Shown: one piece after another, positions 8,395 through 17,016 of the stretch
Layout of the letters: each line of letters begins with the position of its first letter
Position numbering within the stretch: the stretch's first letter is position 1
Source of the DNA: Rossellomorea aquimaris
GTDB lineage: Bacteria > Bacillota > Bacilli > Bacillales > Bacillaceae_B
Reading direction: 5' to 3'
NCBI RefSeq assembly: GCF_001877785.1
Contig: NZ_MINN01000011.1
Location: 50,468 to 114,467, forward strand
DNA length: 64,000 bases
Position numbers and translations under genes: made by a program
The notes under the pieces: generated by a model
The model's database searches: none
Told to the model about the DNA's origin: nothing
The model's input: only the letters and a program-made list of their open reading frames with translations

Positions 8395-8664
8395 TTATCT
8401 GCTTTTCACCAGCATGTTAACGGCTTCCTTGATTGCATCTTCTGCACTGCCGCCCTCATCTTCCGATTCACGGATGCATGCTTCCAGATTTTTCGCAACG
8501 ATTAAACCGATTGTACGGTCAACTGCAGTCCGCACTGCTGACAGCTGGGTAACAACGTCCTTGCAATGTTTTTCTTCTTCCATCATCTTAAGGACGCCGC
8601 GGACTTGTCCCTCTAAGCGTTTCATGCGGTTTGTTACTTCTTTATTGTATTCCATATTGGACAC
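8395..8664 (-). CDS. CsoR/CstR-family repressor, CstR-like (persulfide type)
   Basis: 89 residues, an all-helical DUF156 (CsoR/RcnR) DNA-binding protein: NRMKRLEGQVRGVLKMMEE is the conserved first helix. Copper-sensing CsoR proteins use Cys, His and Cys spaced about 25 and 4 residues apart. Here Cys34 and Cys63 are kept, but the His position is Asn59. Two cysteines with Asn instead of His is the signature of CstR/YrkD-type proteins, which sense reactive sulfur by forming persulfide or polysulfide bridges. The expected rhodanese or sulfur-oxidation genes are not next to it, so its targets must lie elsewhere. Confidence 0.8.
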   Translation of the reverse strand: MSNMEYNKEVTNRMKRLEGQVRGVLKMMEEEKHCKDVVTQLSAVRTAVDRTIGLIVAKNLEACIRESEDEGGSAEDAIKEAVNMLVKSR

Positions 8665-8796
8665 CTCTAATGATTTATTCCTTATCCCATAGTAGTAGAA
8701 TCAGGAAGAATTTGCAATCCGTGACCCTTTGATTCACTGATTTTTTTCAGTACAATGGAAAGTACACATAAAAATAATTGATAGCCGGGGGATGAA

Positions 8797-9708
8797 ATGT
8801 TAACTTCTTTACTTTTAAAATACCCAAATGCAGCCATTCAGAAACACTATCCAACAGAACGAACGTCTAAGAAAATCTGGTTTACCGATGAGCATGAAAA
8901 TGAATTCATCGGAATTGAGGCCAGCGATTTATCAAGAGAGGAAATGGAATTGCTGAAGTGTCTTTTTAAAGAACTAAGCGGCAGCAAACGGTTGAATGAG
9001 TCGCCGCTTGCGAATGAATGGGTTGAATTCCTATTTGAGGATGGCACGATTCCTTCAGCTCGCCCCAGTGAATACAGGGTGATTCAGTTTACCATTCATG
9101 AGGAGACGGATGTGCATTTATTGAAAGAGGCGTTCAACCATTTACTGCCCCATCATACACTCCTGGTCCTGATGAATGAATATGAAGGTTTGATCATTGA
9201 GGAATGGAATGAGGTTCAATTAGATGAAGAACAGCTTCGATCCATTTCACACGTTATTGAATCGGATTTCTTTGCAAGCATATCTTTTTTTATCGGCCAG
9301 TTCGGCATGGTAGACCCCGGTTTCATTGCATCTTTCCATTATGAGCGTGAAATGTATAAATATTCTAATATGTCCATTCGTACAAACTCTATCCAGTCTG
9401 TTGTAACGTCCATGCCATCTTATATACTGAAACACTTGCCGAATGAATGGAAATATTATATCTTCAATAAAACATCCCAAGTATTTTCAGAAGACAAGGA
9501 ACTGATTCAAACCGTCAAGGCATTTTTAGAAAATCAGTCCAATATCAGTCAAACGGCTAAAAAGTTATATATGCACCGGAACAGTGTGCAGTACCGCATC
9601 GAGAAATTCATTGAAAAAACCATGATTGATATCAAGACATTTGAAGGCGCACTTCTTGCATATTTCGCCGTACTCGTATACGAATCTGACAACCTGCCTA
9701 AAAAATGA
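8797..9708 (+). CDS. yxkF: YxkF-like regulator with PucR/CdaR-type C-terminal HTH
   Basis: 303 residues. The C-terminal 60 residues form the PucR/CdaR helix-turn-helix: FLENQSNISQTAKKLYMHR followed by NSVQYRIEKF, then a helix FEGALLAYFAVLVYES. The N-terminal part has no clear domain. In B. subtilis yxkF lies directly upstream of msmX, as here, which is the main support for the name. It could control sugar-uptake functions served by MsmX, but no target is proven. Start ATG follows GGGGGATGAA. Confidence 0.75.
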   Translation: MLTSLLLKYPNAAIQKHYPTERTSKKIWFTDEHENEFIGIEASDLSREEMELLKCLFKELSGSKRLNESPLANEWVEFLFEDGTIPSARPSEYRVIQFTIHEETDVHLLKEAFNHLLPHHTLLVLMNEYEGLIIEEWNEVQLDEEQLRSISHVIESDFFASISFFIGQFGMVDPGFIASFHYEREMYKYSNMSIRTNSIQSVVTSMPSYILKHLPNEWKYYIFNKTSQVFSEDKELIQTVKAFLENQSNISQTAKKLYMHRNSVQYRIEKFIEKTMIDIKTFEGALLAYFAVLVYESDNLPKK

Positions 9709-9774
9709 TGCAGAAATTTGTGCAAGTTTACCATACCGTTCTGAAACCGCATTCTTTAAAATGATACTCATAGA

Positions 9775-9788
9775 ATAAAACGTTTTCA
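9775..9788 (-). promoter_or_regulatory. Possible cre (catabolite-responsive) site before msmX
   Basis: The reverse complement TGAAAACGTTTTAT matches the CcpA cre consensus TGNAANCGNWNNCW at all fixed positions but one. It lies about 20 bases upstream of the msmX start, in the likely 5' untranslated region. Regulation by CcpA is inference. Confidence 0.35.
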
Positions 9789-9808
9789 TAACAGGAGGAG
9801 AAACGGGA

Positions 9809-10906
9809 ATGGCTGAATTAAAATTAGATAATATTTATAAAATCTACGACAATAAAGTAACGGCAGTAAATGATTTCAATCTTCACATCAACGATAAAGA
9901 GTTCATCGTATTTGTCGGTCCCTCTGGCTGCGGTAAGTCAACGACACTCCGCATGATTGCAGGATTGGAAGAAATCTCAAAGGGTGACTTCTCCATAGAT
10001 GGTAAACGCGTGAATGACGTGGCTCCAAAAGACCGCGATATCGCAATGGTATTCCAGAACTACGCACTATATCCCCATATGAGTGTGTATGACAATATGG
10101 CATTCGGTTTGAAGCTTCGTAAATTTGATAAAAAAGAAATCGACCGCCGGGTCCAGGAAGCTGCCAAGATCCTTGGTCTTGAAGCGTTACTGGATCGTAA
10201 ACCGAAAGCATTATCAGGCGGACAGCGTCAGCGTGTCGCTTTGGGACGTGCGATCGTACGTGATGCAAAGGTGTTCCTGATGGATGAGCCTTTGTCAAAC
10301 CTTGATGCAAAACTGCGTGTACAGATGCGTGCAGAAATCGCCAAGCTTCACCAGCGCCTTCAAACGACAACAATCTATGTAACGCATGATCAGACGGAAG
10401 CGATGACTATGGCTACCCGCATCGTTGTTATGAAAGACGGTCTCATCCAGCAGGTCGGATCACCAAAAGAAGTATATGATAAGCCTGAGAACGTATTTGT
10501 CGGCGGCTTCATCGGTTCCCCGGCGATGAACTTCTTCTACGGAAAAATTGAAGAAGGCTCATTTGTGATCGGTACTTCTAAGGTTTCCGTACCGGAAGGA
10601 AAGATGAAAGTACTTCGTGACCAGGGTTATGTTGGAAAAGACATCATCCTTGGGGTAAGACCTGAGGATATTCATGATGAACCTATTTTCATCGATACAG
10701 CACAGGGCGCCAAAATCAAAGCGAAAATCGAAGTATCTGAGTTAACAGGTGCCGAGACCATGCTTTACTCTCAAATCGAAGGCCAGGATTTCGTTGCCCG
10801 GGTTGATTCCCGTACAGATATCAGCGCCGGACAGACAATCGAACTAGCATTTGATATGAACAAAGCTCATTTCTTCGATTCTGAATCGGAATTAAGAATC
10901 CGTTAA
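9809..10906 (+). CDS. msmX: MsmX, multi-sugar ABC importer ATPase
   Basis: 365 residues of a CUT1-type sugar ABC ATPase. Walker A GPSGCGKST near residue 37, Q-loop around VFQNYALYPHMS, signature LSGGQRQRVALGRA, Walker B VFLMDEPLSNLDA, and a C-terminal TOBE/regulatory domain from about residue 240. In B. subtilis MsmX powers several maltodextrin, arabinan and galactan importers encoded elsewhere; the absence of permease genes here agrees with such a shared ATPase. RBS AGGAGGAG precedes the ATG. It has its own downstream terminator. Confidence 0.9.
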   Translation: MAELKLDNIYKIYDNKVTAVNDFNLHINDKEFIVFVGPSGCGKSTTLRMIAGLEEISKGDFSIDGKRVNDVAPKDRDIAMVFQNYALYPHMSVYDNMAFGLKLRKFDKKEIDRRVQEAAKILGLEALLDRKPKALSGGQRQRVALGRAIVRDAKVFLMDEPLSNLDAKLRVQMRAEIAKLHQRLQTTTIYVTHDQTEAMTMATRIVVMKDGLIQQVGSPKEVYDKPENVFVGGFIGSPAMNFFYGKIEEGSFVIGTSKVSVPEGKMKVLRDQGYVGKDIILGVRPEDIHDEPIFIDTAQGAKIKAKIEVSELTGAETMLYSQIEGQDFVARVDSRTDISAGQTIELAFDMNKAHFFDSESELRIR

Positions 10907-10918
10907 TGAAAATTGATA

Positions 10919-10950
10919 AAACCACACTCCCCGGAGTGTGGTTTTTGTTT
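10919..10950 (+). terminator. Terminator of msmX
   Basis: AACCACACTCC / GGAGTGTGGTT hairpin with a short loop followed by TTTGTTTT. Confidence 0.85.
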
Positions 10951-10953
10951 TGA

Positions 10954-11205
10954 TCAAAATTCCGTCAAATTGATGCTTTTCCCTTCTTCTTCCCCGCATC
11001 TTATACAAGTGAATAGATGCAGGCATGTATCCGTACAGCTGCTGTTCGGTATCCCGTCTGCGAGCTGAACATGTTTTATATCCATATAGGCACTATATTC
11101 ATCGTAGTAATCATAATATCTTCCTTGGTCCAGCGTTGAATCGCCGCATTTCGGGCACAGACCCTTATATTCAACAATCCCGTTGCATAATGCACATGCT
11201 TTCAT
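10954..11205 (-). CDS. Small zinc-ribbon protein
   Basis: 83 residues. Two CxxC knuckles near the N-terminus (CALC at 4-7 and CPKC at 17-20) form a probable zinc ribbon. A second Cys-rich part follows (CTDTCLHLFTCIRC). The middle is rich in Tyr and Asp (YYDYYDEYSAYMD). I do not recognise a named family. The ribosome-binding site is weak (GGTGACACC). It ends close to the msmX terminator on the opposite strand. Confidence 0.6.
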   Translation of the reverse strand: MKACALCNGIVEYKGLCPKCGDSTLDQGRYYDYYDEYSAYMDIKHVQLADGIPNSSCTDTCLHLFTCIRCGEEEGKSINLTEF

Positions 11206-11320
11206 GGTGTCACCATTCTTTCCAACTTAAGTGTATAAACATATCCTTTTATGATTGACACTGTTTTATGTAGAGAAAATACAGGGAAAGAAACAGGAAT
11301 AAATTCCCTTAATTTTACCC

Positions 11321-11350
11321 CGCATATATTTTCACGGACGAACCATAATA
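11321..11350 (+). promoter_or_regulatory. Sigma-G-like promoter of sspB
   Basis: CGCATA at 11321-11326 and CATAATA at 11344-11350 with a 17-bp spacer fit the sigma-G pattern TGMATR-N17/18-CATAMTA with one mismatch in the -35 box. Forespore sigma-G expression is the rule for SASP genes. Predicted transcription start is about 11357, so the tRNA-like element would be in the leader of the mRNA. Confidence 0.65.
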
Positions 11351-11383
11351 CTTAGTAACAACAGATAAAGCAACTCATAACCT

Positions 11384-11450
11384 TGGGTCATACCATTACA
11401 GATGGTCGCTAATGGAATGCGTGCCGGTGCAACTCCGGTTGACCCAACCA
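11384..11450 (+). ncRNA. tRNA-like cloverleaf element in the sspB leader
   Basis: A 67-nt stretch that folds like a reduced tRNA. TGGGTCA (11384-11390) pairs perfectly with TGACCCA (11441-11447 region) as a 7-bp acceptor stem. Two bases follow, then CCAT/ATGG with a 5-nt loop at the D-arm position. The anticodon-arm position holds only CGC/GCG around a 9-nt loop. A T-arm-like hairpin has 5-bp stem (one G-T pair) and 7-nt loop TGCAACT. An A then CCA ends the element. The weak anticodon stem, missing variable loop and short D loop argue against an ordinary tRNA. It ends 32 bases before the sspB start codon. Confidence 0.55.
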
Positions 11451-11482
11451 AAAAACAACCTATTTTAAGGAGATGAAAGATT

Positions 11483-11698
11483 ATGCAACAACAACAATCT
11501 CGCAACAATTCATCTAACCAATTGGTAGCTCCAGGAGCTCAACAAGCTATCGACCAAATGAAGTACGAAATCGCTTCTGAGTTTGGCGTACAATTAGGGC
11601 CAGACGCTACAGCTCGCGCTAACGGTTCTGTTGGTGGAGAAATCACTAAGCGTCTTGTTCAAATGGCTGAACAACAAATCGGCGGCGGACAATACTAA
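11483..11698 (+). CDS. sspB: Alpha/beta-type small acid-soluble spore protein
   Basis: 71 residues with the two conserved SASP segments: [33 protein letters not shown] in the middle, including the germination-protease recognition region around EIASEFGV, and a Gln-rich N-terminus. These proteins coat forespore DNA, switch it to an A-like form and protect it from UV and heat, and are degraded in germination by Gpr. Location between the yheE and yheG equivalents matches sspB in B. subtilis. RBS TAAGGAGATGAAAGATT. The gene has very strong SASP codon preference and its own terminator. Confidence 0.85.
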   Translation: MQQQQSRNNSSNQLVAPGAQQAIDQMKYEIASEFGVQLGPDATARANGSVGGEITKRLVQMAEQQIGGGQY

Positions 11699-11729
11699 TC
11701 CGCAGCAAAAATGAATATGTATGGATAAA

Positions 11730-11757
11730 CCCCCGGCAGATGCCAGGGGTTTTTTAT
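11730..11757 (+). terminator. Terminator of sspB
   Basis: CCCCxGGCA / TGCCxGGGG hairpin followed by TTTTTT. Confidence 0.85.
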
Positions 11758-11780
11758 TGATAGCAGTTTTATACCGATAT

Positions 11781-12004
11781 TGATTTACGTGCAAGACTTC
11801 GCTTTCCGCGGGCAGCCCCGGCCTCATTGAAATAGTTATCTGTCTAGCTGCAGGGCTTAGAGGCACATGTCTAAGCCAAACCGACCAAGAAGGCTAAATG
11901 CGCCTTAGTGGCCGTTTCGTCTTATGCCACACGCCTCTGACCAAAGCCCTTCCGCTTTTCGGTTAGGAGTCTTCGTCTTGCACTCCAATGAACCGCTGGA
12001 AACA
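11781..12004 (+). repeat. MITE-like dispersed repeat, copy A (core inverted)
   Basis: Begins GATTTACGTGCAAGACTTCG with CTTTCCGCGGG and ends with GGAGTCTTCGTCTTGCACTCC and AACCGCTGG, the same arms as copies B (24683) and D (46538). The inner hairpin of about 110 bp is reverse-complemented with respect to the arms: here GGGCTTAGAGGCACATG is on the left and AAAGCCCTTCCGCTTTT on the right, the opposite of B and D. No gene in it. It fills most of the sspB-fumC gap. Confidence 0.8.
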
Positions 12005-12067
12005 GTCAAATTCTTTTATCTCACATTCAAAGGTGATTTTCCAGCTATTCACTACCTAATTCATTTG

Positions 12068-13447
12068 TTATTTAACCATCTTCGCCGGATTGATCCACTC
12101 ATCGTATTGCTCCTCTGTCAGATATTCTGATTCTATCGCTGCTTCTTTCAGTGTCGAGCCGCTTTTATGGGCGTTCTTCGCAATTTCAGCTGCTTTTTCG
12201 TAGCCGATATGCGGATTCAGTGCTGTGACGAGCATAAGGGAACGTTGAACAAATTCTTGGATGACTTCTTCATTGGCTTCCATGCCTTTCACGCATTTAT
12301 CGTTGAATGAACGTATTCCGTCGGTAAGTAATCTTATGGATTGAAGCATGTTATAAATAATCACCGGTTTGAAGACATTCAGCTCGAAATTACCCTGGCT
12401 TGCTGCAAACCCGATGCACGCATCATTTCCGAATACCTGGGTGGCGACCATGGTGACAGCCTCGCTTTGAGTAGGGTTGACCTTCCCCGGCATGATCGAA
12501 CTGCCCGGTTCGTTTGCGGGGATCGTGATTTCCCCGATTCCGCTCCGAGGACCGCTTGACAGCCAGCGGACATCATTTGCGACTTTCATCAAGTCTGCGG
12601 CCAATGCCTTTAAGGCACCATGCACGTAAACAATTTCATCATGGGAAGTGAGCGCATGAAATTTATTATCGGAAGAAACGAATGGGATGCCGGTCTGATT
12701 TTCAAGTTCCTCAGCGACCTTCCCCCCAAATGACGGATGGGCATTGATCCCGGTTCCCACTGCAGTACCGCCTATTGCAAGGTGGACAAGCTGCCCCATG
12801 CTCTCTTCAATCATTTGACGTGATTTTTCCATCATCGCCCTCCAACCGCTTACCTCCTGACCCAGTGTCAGAGGGGTGGCGTCCTGCAGGTGTGTACGGC
12901 CGATTTTAATGATATCCTGAAACTTCAATTCTTTTTCGCGGAGGGTTTCAATGAATTCATCAATGACCGGCAGGAGTTTTCCGGAAATTTCTTTATAGGC
13001 AGCGATATGCATGGCAGTTGGAAAAGTATCGTTTGAACTTTGCGACATATTCACATCGTCATTTGGGTGAACCTTCTCTTCACTTCCTGCCTCTTTTAAA
13101 AGTTCATTTGCACGGTAGGCAACGACTTCATTTACATTCATATTCGATTGCGTGCCGCTCCCCGTCTGCCAGACAACCAATGGAAAATGCTCATCCCATT
13201 CAGCGTTCAGGATCTCATCGCATGCCCCGCAGATCGCTTTCATTTTCCCTTCCGAAAGTTTGCCAAGCTTTTGATTCGACATTGCCGCCGCCTTTTTCAG
13301 CTGCGCGAAAGCATATGTAACTTCGAGCGGCATTCTTTCTGTACCGATTTGGAAGTTTTCTTTACTTCTCTGTGTCTGTGCACCCCAGTATTTCTCTTTG
13401 GGTACTTTCATTTCACCAATCGTATCCCGTTCAATTCGGTAATCCAT
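12068..13447 (-). CDS. fumC: Class II fumarate hydratase
   Basis: 459 residues, the normal length of FumC, an oxygen-stable homotetrameric enzyme that interconverts fumarate and malate in the citric acid cycle. The superfamily signature [11 protein letters not shown] is present, as are the active-site segments [34 protein letters not shown] and [31 protein letters not shown] precedes the ATG. No partner gene; a single transcription unit. Confidence 0.95.
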   Translation of the reverse strand: MDYRIERDTIGEMKVPKEKYWGAQTQRSKENFQIGTERMPLEVTYAFAQLKKAAAMSNQKLGKLSEGKMKAICGACDEILNAEWDEHFPLVVWQTGSGTQSNMNVNEVVAYRANELLKEAGSEEKVHPNDDVNMSQSSNDTFPTAMHIAAYKEISGKLLPVIDEFIETLREKELKFQDIIKIGRTHLQDATPLTLGQEVSGWRAMMEKSRQMIEESMGQLVHLAIGGTAVGTGINAHPSFGGKVAEELENQTGIPFVSSDNKFHALTSHDEIVYVHGALKALAADLMKVANDVRWLSSGPRSGIGEITIPANEPGSSIMPGKVNPTQSEAVTMVATQVFGNDACIGFAASQGNFELNVFKPVIIYNMLQSIRLLTDGIRSFNDKCVKGMEANEEVIQEFVQRSLMLVTALNPHIGYEKAAEIAKNAHKSGSTLKEAAIESEYLTEEQYDEWINPAKMVK

Positions 13448-13537
13448 CTCTCTTCCTCCCTCAAATAATAGTCACATTACCATATTTCCACTATTTGACC
13501 TGTACTAACCACTTTCGGACAGGTTTTGTTCAAAAAG

Positions 13538-14560
13538 TCAGCCGGAGTAGGTTCGGTGCTTTTCCAGCATGAACTTACCCTCCTCGGGTGTTCCACCCTT
13601 TGAAAGAGGATCTGCCTTTTCATCTCTTACATCCTTTCGTCTTATTACTGCCGATTCTCCCATTATCAATACTTGAAGGGACGAGGCCATCATGTTAAAA
13701 GCCAGGACGGTAAGTGAGAGTGCAGCAAGCGGGGAAAAAATGATCCAGGGGCCCGTCATGATTTCAACCCGTGAATTACCTATGTTTCCGGCCCACTCAT
13801 TGGACAGGGAAAAGATCCGGGATTCTCCTACCATTATTTCCTTTTCCACGTGTCCGCCCAGCATAACCCCTAAAATCCCCAGATGCGCAAACAAAATCAG
13901 CACGCTCACGTTGCGTTGGAAGAATATTAAAAAGAGGCGGGGCAGCAGATTCTTAAGGACATGACGACGGTATAGGTACCATCCCCGCGCCCCCAGGGTT
14001 CTCGCGCTCAATATATATTCTTCCATCAGCGTCTTTTGAATCTCTTTGGAAAGCACCACTACGATCTGCGGCACCCCTATCATAGTCAGCAAGAAGATTT
14101 GAATGCTGAGAAATTTTACCGGTTCAACTTCGGCATCCACCACAAAGCGGAGCGGAAATAGCAGCATAAAAGCAATGACAGCCATTGGAACATAAATCAT
14201 GGATTCCACTGCTTCTTCAAAGACAGTCAAGAATCTTTTAGACAATCCCGTAAAGGCAATGGAAAAAAACAATGACAGGACCATCTGGAGGAAACTGATG
14301 ATCAGCCCAAGCAAAATAGTGAATTTTGCCCCTTGAACAATATAAGTCCAGAGCGGGATCCCCAGCCTGTCTGATCCCAGAGGGGGGAGCTCGGCGGGAG
14401 TGAACGGGGGACCGGCAATCCCTCCATTCAGGTGCAGGAAGCTGATGCTTTCAACTCCTTTTTCGAAAAATGGTTCATACAGGAAACTGACAAGTAAAAG
14501 TACAGCGAGAAAAATGAATCCGGTCAGAAACTTCGGCTTTTTCAACAGCTGTCTAAGCAT
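13538..14560 (-). CDS. Orphan OppC/DppC-type ABC permease
   Basis: 340 residues with an N-terminal helix, a periplasm-side segment (FTPAELPPLGSDRLGIPLWTY), then five membrane helices. The cytoplasmic coupling loop reads YILSARTLGARGWYLYRRHVLKNLLP, the EAA-type motif of OppC-like permeases. A hydrophilic tail of about 40 residues follows the last helix. Its start overlaps the end of the partner permease by eight bases, so the two are translated together. No binding protein and no ATPase genes flank the pair. Confidence 0.75.
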   Translation of the reverse strand: MLRQLLKKPKFLTGFIFLAVLLLVSFLYEPFFEKGVESISFLHLNGGIAGPPFTPAELPPLGSDRLGIPLWTYIVQGAKFTILLGLIISFLQMVLSLFFSIAFTGLSKRFLTVFEEAVESMIYVPMAVIAFMLLFPLRFVVDAEVEPVKFLSIQIFLLTMIGVPQIVVVLSKEIQKTLMEEYILSARTLGARGWYLYRRHVLKNLLPRLFLIFFQRNVSVLILFAHLGILGVMLGGHVEKEIMVGESRIFSLSNEWAGNIGNSRVEIMTGPWIIFSPLAALSLTVLAFNMMASSLQVLIMGESAVIRRKDVRDEKADPLSKGGTPEEGKFMLEKHRTYSG

Positions 14561-15449
14561 AAGTCCCGTCCTCCTTCATACCGATGCTCTTTTTCATACG
14601 CTGCTCGATTAAAGTAAAGAGAAGGAAAAACGGCAGAAAAATCAGTGTACTGATAATGACGAATGTGTAGCCGGTCGACCACATCAAAAGTCCCATCACA
14701 CCGCGCATATTAAATAATTGTTCAAGAATAAATAGGTTCGAAAGCATAAAGGAAAATATCAGTTTCATTTGATAAAACAAACTGTACAGCACATTCCTGA
14801 AACTGTGTACCACCAAAATATGAACAGAACTCAACCCTTTCCCCCGGGCAAGTTCAACATAAGCCTTCTTTTCCTCCTCTTTCAAAAGCAATACGATCGT
14901 CTTGACTAAAAAAACGGCAGGCACCACGGTCAAACAAGTGACAGGCAGCAAATAGATCTCTTCACCGCCAGTCATGGCGATATCGCCGATCAGCACCCCC
15001 GTCTCCCTGAAATACATAACAACAAGCAGCTGCACGCCGATGATGATAAAGATATCCGGCAGCGATTCCGTTATATTTACTATAAAAAGAAGAAAACGTT
15101 TAATCTTCCCGCAGGGCAAAGAAATCAGCATGCTTACCAGCACAGCTGCAATGACGGCAAGCGTAAGGGAGAAAAAGAAAACTTTCATCGAATACGCGAC
15201 CCTTTCAAAGAGCACGTCAACAAGGGCGTATTCCTTTCCCATCACGACAATTGACCATTGATCCGGCCTTGCCAAATAAAGAAACACATTATAAATCGCA
15301 CTGACATATGAGAACGGATAAAAACCGAATGAACCGCTTTTGGCATTCATATAGACATATTGGAAATCTGCATTAAAGAACAGATTTGGCAGCGCACTGA
15401 TAAAAACCAATCCTGTAAGGACAAGCAGTAATCTTCTGAATATCTTCAT
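14553..15449 (-). CDS. Orphan OppB/DppB-type ABC permease
   Basis: 298 residues, about six membrane helices and the EAA-type loop YVELARGKGLSSVHILVVHSFRNVL. The large extracytoplasmic loop after helix 1 is typical for OppB-like permeases. The frame is open 22 codons further upstream, but the ATG at 15449 is chosen because AAAAGGGGGATGCA precedes it and the hydrophobic helix then follows directly (MKIFRRLLLVLTGLVF). Peptide, nickel or another substrate cannot be told from sequence. The partner is the following OppC-type gene. Confidence 0.75.
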   Translation of the reverse strand: MKIFRRLLLVLTGLVFISALPNLFFNADFQYVYMNAKSGSFGFYPFSYVSAIYNVFLYLARPDQWSIVVMGKEYALVDVLFERVAYSMKVFFFSLTLAVIAAVLVSMLISLPCGKIKRFLLFIVNITESLPDIFIIIGVQLLVVMYFRETGVLIGDIAMTGGEEIYLLPVTCLTVVPAVFLVKTIVLLLKEEEKKAYVELARGKGLSSVHILVVHSFRNVLYSLFYQMKLIFSFMLSNLFILEQLFNMRGVMGLLMWSTGYTFVIISTLIFLPFFLLFTLIEQRMKKSIGMKEDGTYA

Positions 15450-15520
15450 TGCATCCCCCTTTTCTGCTGTATTACCTTTTCTTTCCATAATAGAAGAATC
15501 CCTGCTTTTCCTCATGTTTT

Positions 15521-15562
15521 ACAAAAAAAAAGATGAATGGTGAGTGTCCATTCATCTTTTCC
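15521..15562 (-). terminator. Terminator of the cystine-type ABC importer operon
   Basis: AAAGATGAATGG / CCATTCATCTTT arms with a short loop and a long T run in the minus-strand direction, three bases past the ATPase stop codon. Confidence 0.9.
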
Positions 15563-15564
15563 TA

Positions 15565-16299
15565 TCATCGTATCAAGTTTAAAAATTGGCGGGTGCGGTC
15601 GTGCTTCGGATTCTCGAACACTTCCTGCGGGGTTCCTTCTTCCAGGATGTAACCGCCGTCCATGAAGATCACTTTATCCGCAGCTTCCTTTGCAAATCTC
15701 ATTTCGTGGGTGACGACGACCATCGTCATGCCTTCTTCAGCAAGGTCCTTCATGACCCTGAGTACTTCTCCAACCAACTCGGGGTCGAGTGCGGAGGTCG
15801 GTTCGTCAAACAGCATCACCTGCGGTTCGATTGCAAGGGCCCTTGCGATGCCGACCCTCTGCTGCTGTCCTCCGGAAAGCTGGAACGGATAATAATCGAT
15901 TTTGTCGCCGAGGCCCACTTTTTCAAGGAGGCGGATGGCATTTGCCCGGACATCTGCTTTTTTCTTGCCCTGTACGACGACCGGTCCTTCCATGACATTC
16001 TCAAGAGCTGTCATATGCGGGAAGAGGTTATAAGTCTGAAAGACCATACCGGTCCTTCTTCTGAATTTCAAAAGTTCGGCAGTTGATACCTTTTCAGAAA
16101 AATCAACCGTCATATCGCCGATTGATACACTGCCTTCATTAGGGGTCTCGAGTGCGTTCAAGCATCTGAGGAACGTCGTTTTACCGGATCCAGAGGGGCC
16201 GATCAGAACGATCACTTCCCCTTTTTTGACTTTCACATCCATGCCTTTCAATACTTCCAGGTCATCAAAGCGTTTCTTCAGTCCTTTTATCGAAATCAT
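15565..16299 (-). CDS. tcyC: Polar amino acid (cystine-type) ABC ATPase
   Basis: 244 residues. Walker [17 protein letters not shown]-loop [17 protein letters not shown], signature [14 protein letters not shown], Walker [15 protein letters not shown], switch His in [10 protein letters not shown]. This is the PAAT-family ATPase type (GlnQ/TcyC). It is last in a three-gene operon with a permease and a lipoprotein that looks like cystine-binding proteins; the specific name rests on that binding protein. RBS GGAGGGTAAAG. Confidence 0.75.
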   Translation of the reverse strand: MISIKGLKKRFDDLEVLKGMDVKVKKGEVIVLIGPSGSGKTTFLRCLNALETPNEGSVSIGDMTVDFSEKVSTAELLKFRRRTGMVFQTYNLFPHMTALENVMEGPVVVQGKKKADVRANAIRLLEKVGLGDKIDYYPFQLSGGQQQRVGIARALAIEPQVMLFDEPTSALDPELVGEVLRVMKDLAEEGMTMVVVTHEMRFAKEAADKVIFMDGGYILEEGTPQEVFENPKHDRTRQFLNLIR

Positions 16300-16311
16300 C
16301 TTTACCCTCCT

Positions 16312-17016
16312 TTATTTAGCGATATATCGATCAAGCCTTGCTTCCACTCTTCCTTGTATGATCGATAGAATGAAACAAATGATCCAATATAATAATGCCG
16401 CTTCCATGTACATTAGAAGGAATTCATAGTTGGTTGCCGCAATTTCCTGGGCTTTCCTGAACATTTCTGTCACGAAAATCAGTGAAGCAAGCGACGTATC
16501 TTTTACCAGACTGATAAATGAATTGGACAATGGGGGGATGGACACCCTTGTTGCCTGCGGCAGGATGATTCTCTTAAGCGTCTGTGAATAGCTCATGCCG
16601 ATGGAGTACCCTGCTTCCCACTGCCCCTTCGGAATGGACTGGATGGCAGCCCTCACAATTTCGGAAGAGTACGCTCCCATGTTCAAGGAGAATGCAATGA
16701 CGGCGGCAGGAAATGGTTCCAGCTTAAGAAATTCGATGCCGAGTGAACCGAGTCCAAAGAAAATGATGAACAGCTGCACCAGCAGCGGCGTTCCCCTGAT
16801 CGCGGACACATAGACTCTCGCAATACCCCGTAAAGCTGAAAACCTTGATAGTCTGGCCAGAGCAGTGAAAACAGCAATGATTAATCCTAAAGTAAACGAT
16901 ATGAGCGTTAGAGGGATAGAATAATACAAAGCTCCCTTGATCATCGGAAGCAGGGAGCTTTGTAAAATATCAAACATTTCTTCAGGATTTTGAAAAATAC
17001 TACTTAGGAGATACAT
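16312..17016 (-). CDS. tcyB: Polar amino acid (cystine-type) ABC permease
   Basis: About 234 residues with five membrane helices and the PAAT permease motif [54 protein letters not shown] is also typical of the family. The gene begins inside the end of the binding-protein gene. Possible starts are TTG 17025, GTG 17022 and ATG 17016; no ribosome-binding site decides between them, so translation is probably coupled and the start is uncertain by a few codons. Confidence 0.75.
   Translation of the reverse strand: MYLLSSIFQNPEEMFDILQSSLLPMIKGALYYSIPLTLISFTLGLIIAVFTALARLSRFSALRGIARVYVSAIRGTPLLVQLFIIFFGLGSLGIEFLKLEPFPAAVIAFSLNMGAYSSEIVRAAIQSIPKGQWEAGYSIGMSYSQTLKRIILPQATRVSIPPLSNSFISLVKDTSLASLIFVTEMFRKAQEIAATNYEFLLMYMEAALLYWIICFILSIIQGRVEARLDRYIAK

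Noticed and set aside
8395..8664. Copper-sensing CsoR
   Set aside because: The metal-binding His is replaced by Asn59, so the CstR-like reading is better.
11384..11450. Functional tRNA gene
   Set aside because: Anticodon stem has at most three pairs, D loop is five bases without GG, no variable loop, total 67 nt; kept only as a tRNA-like element.
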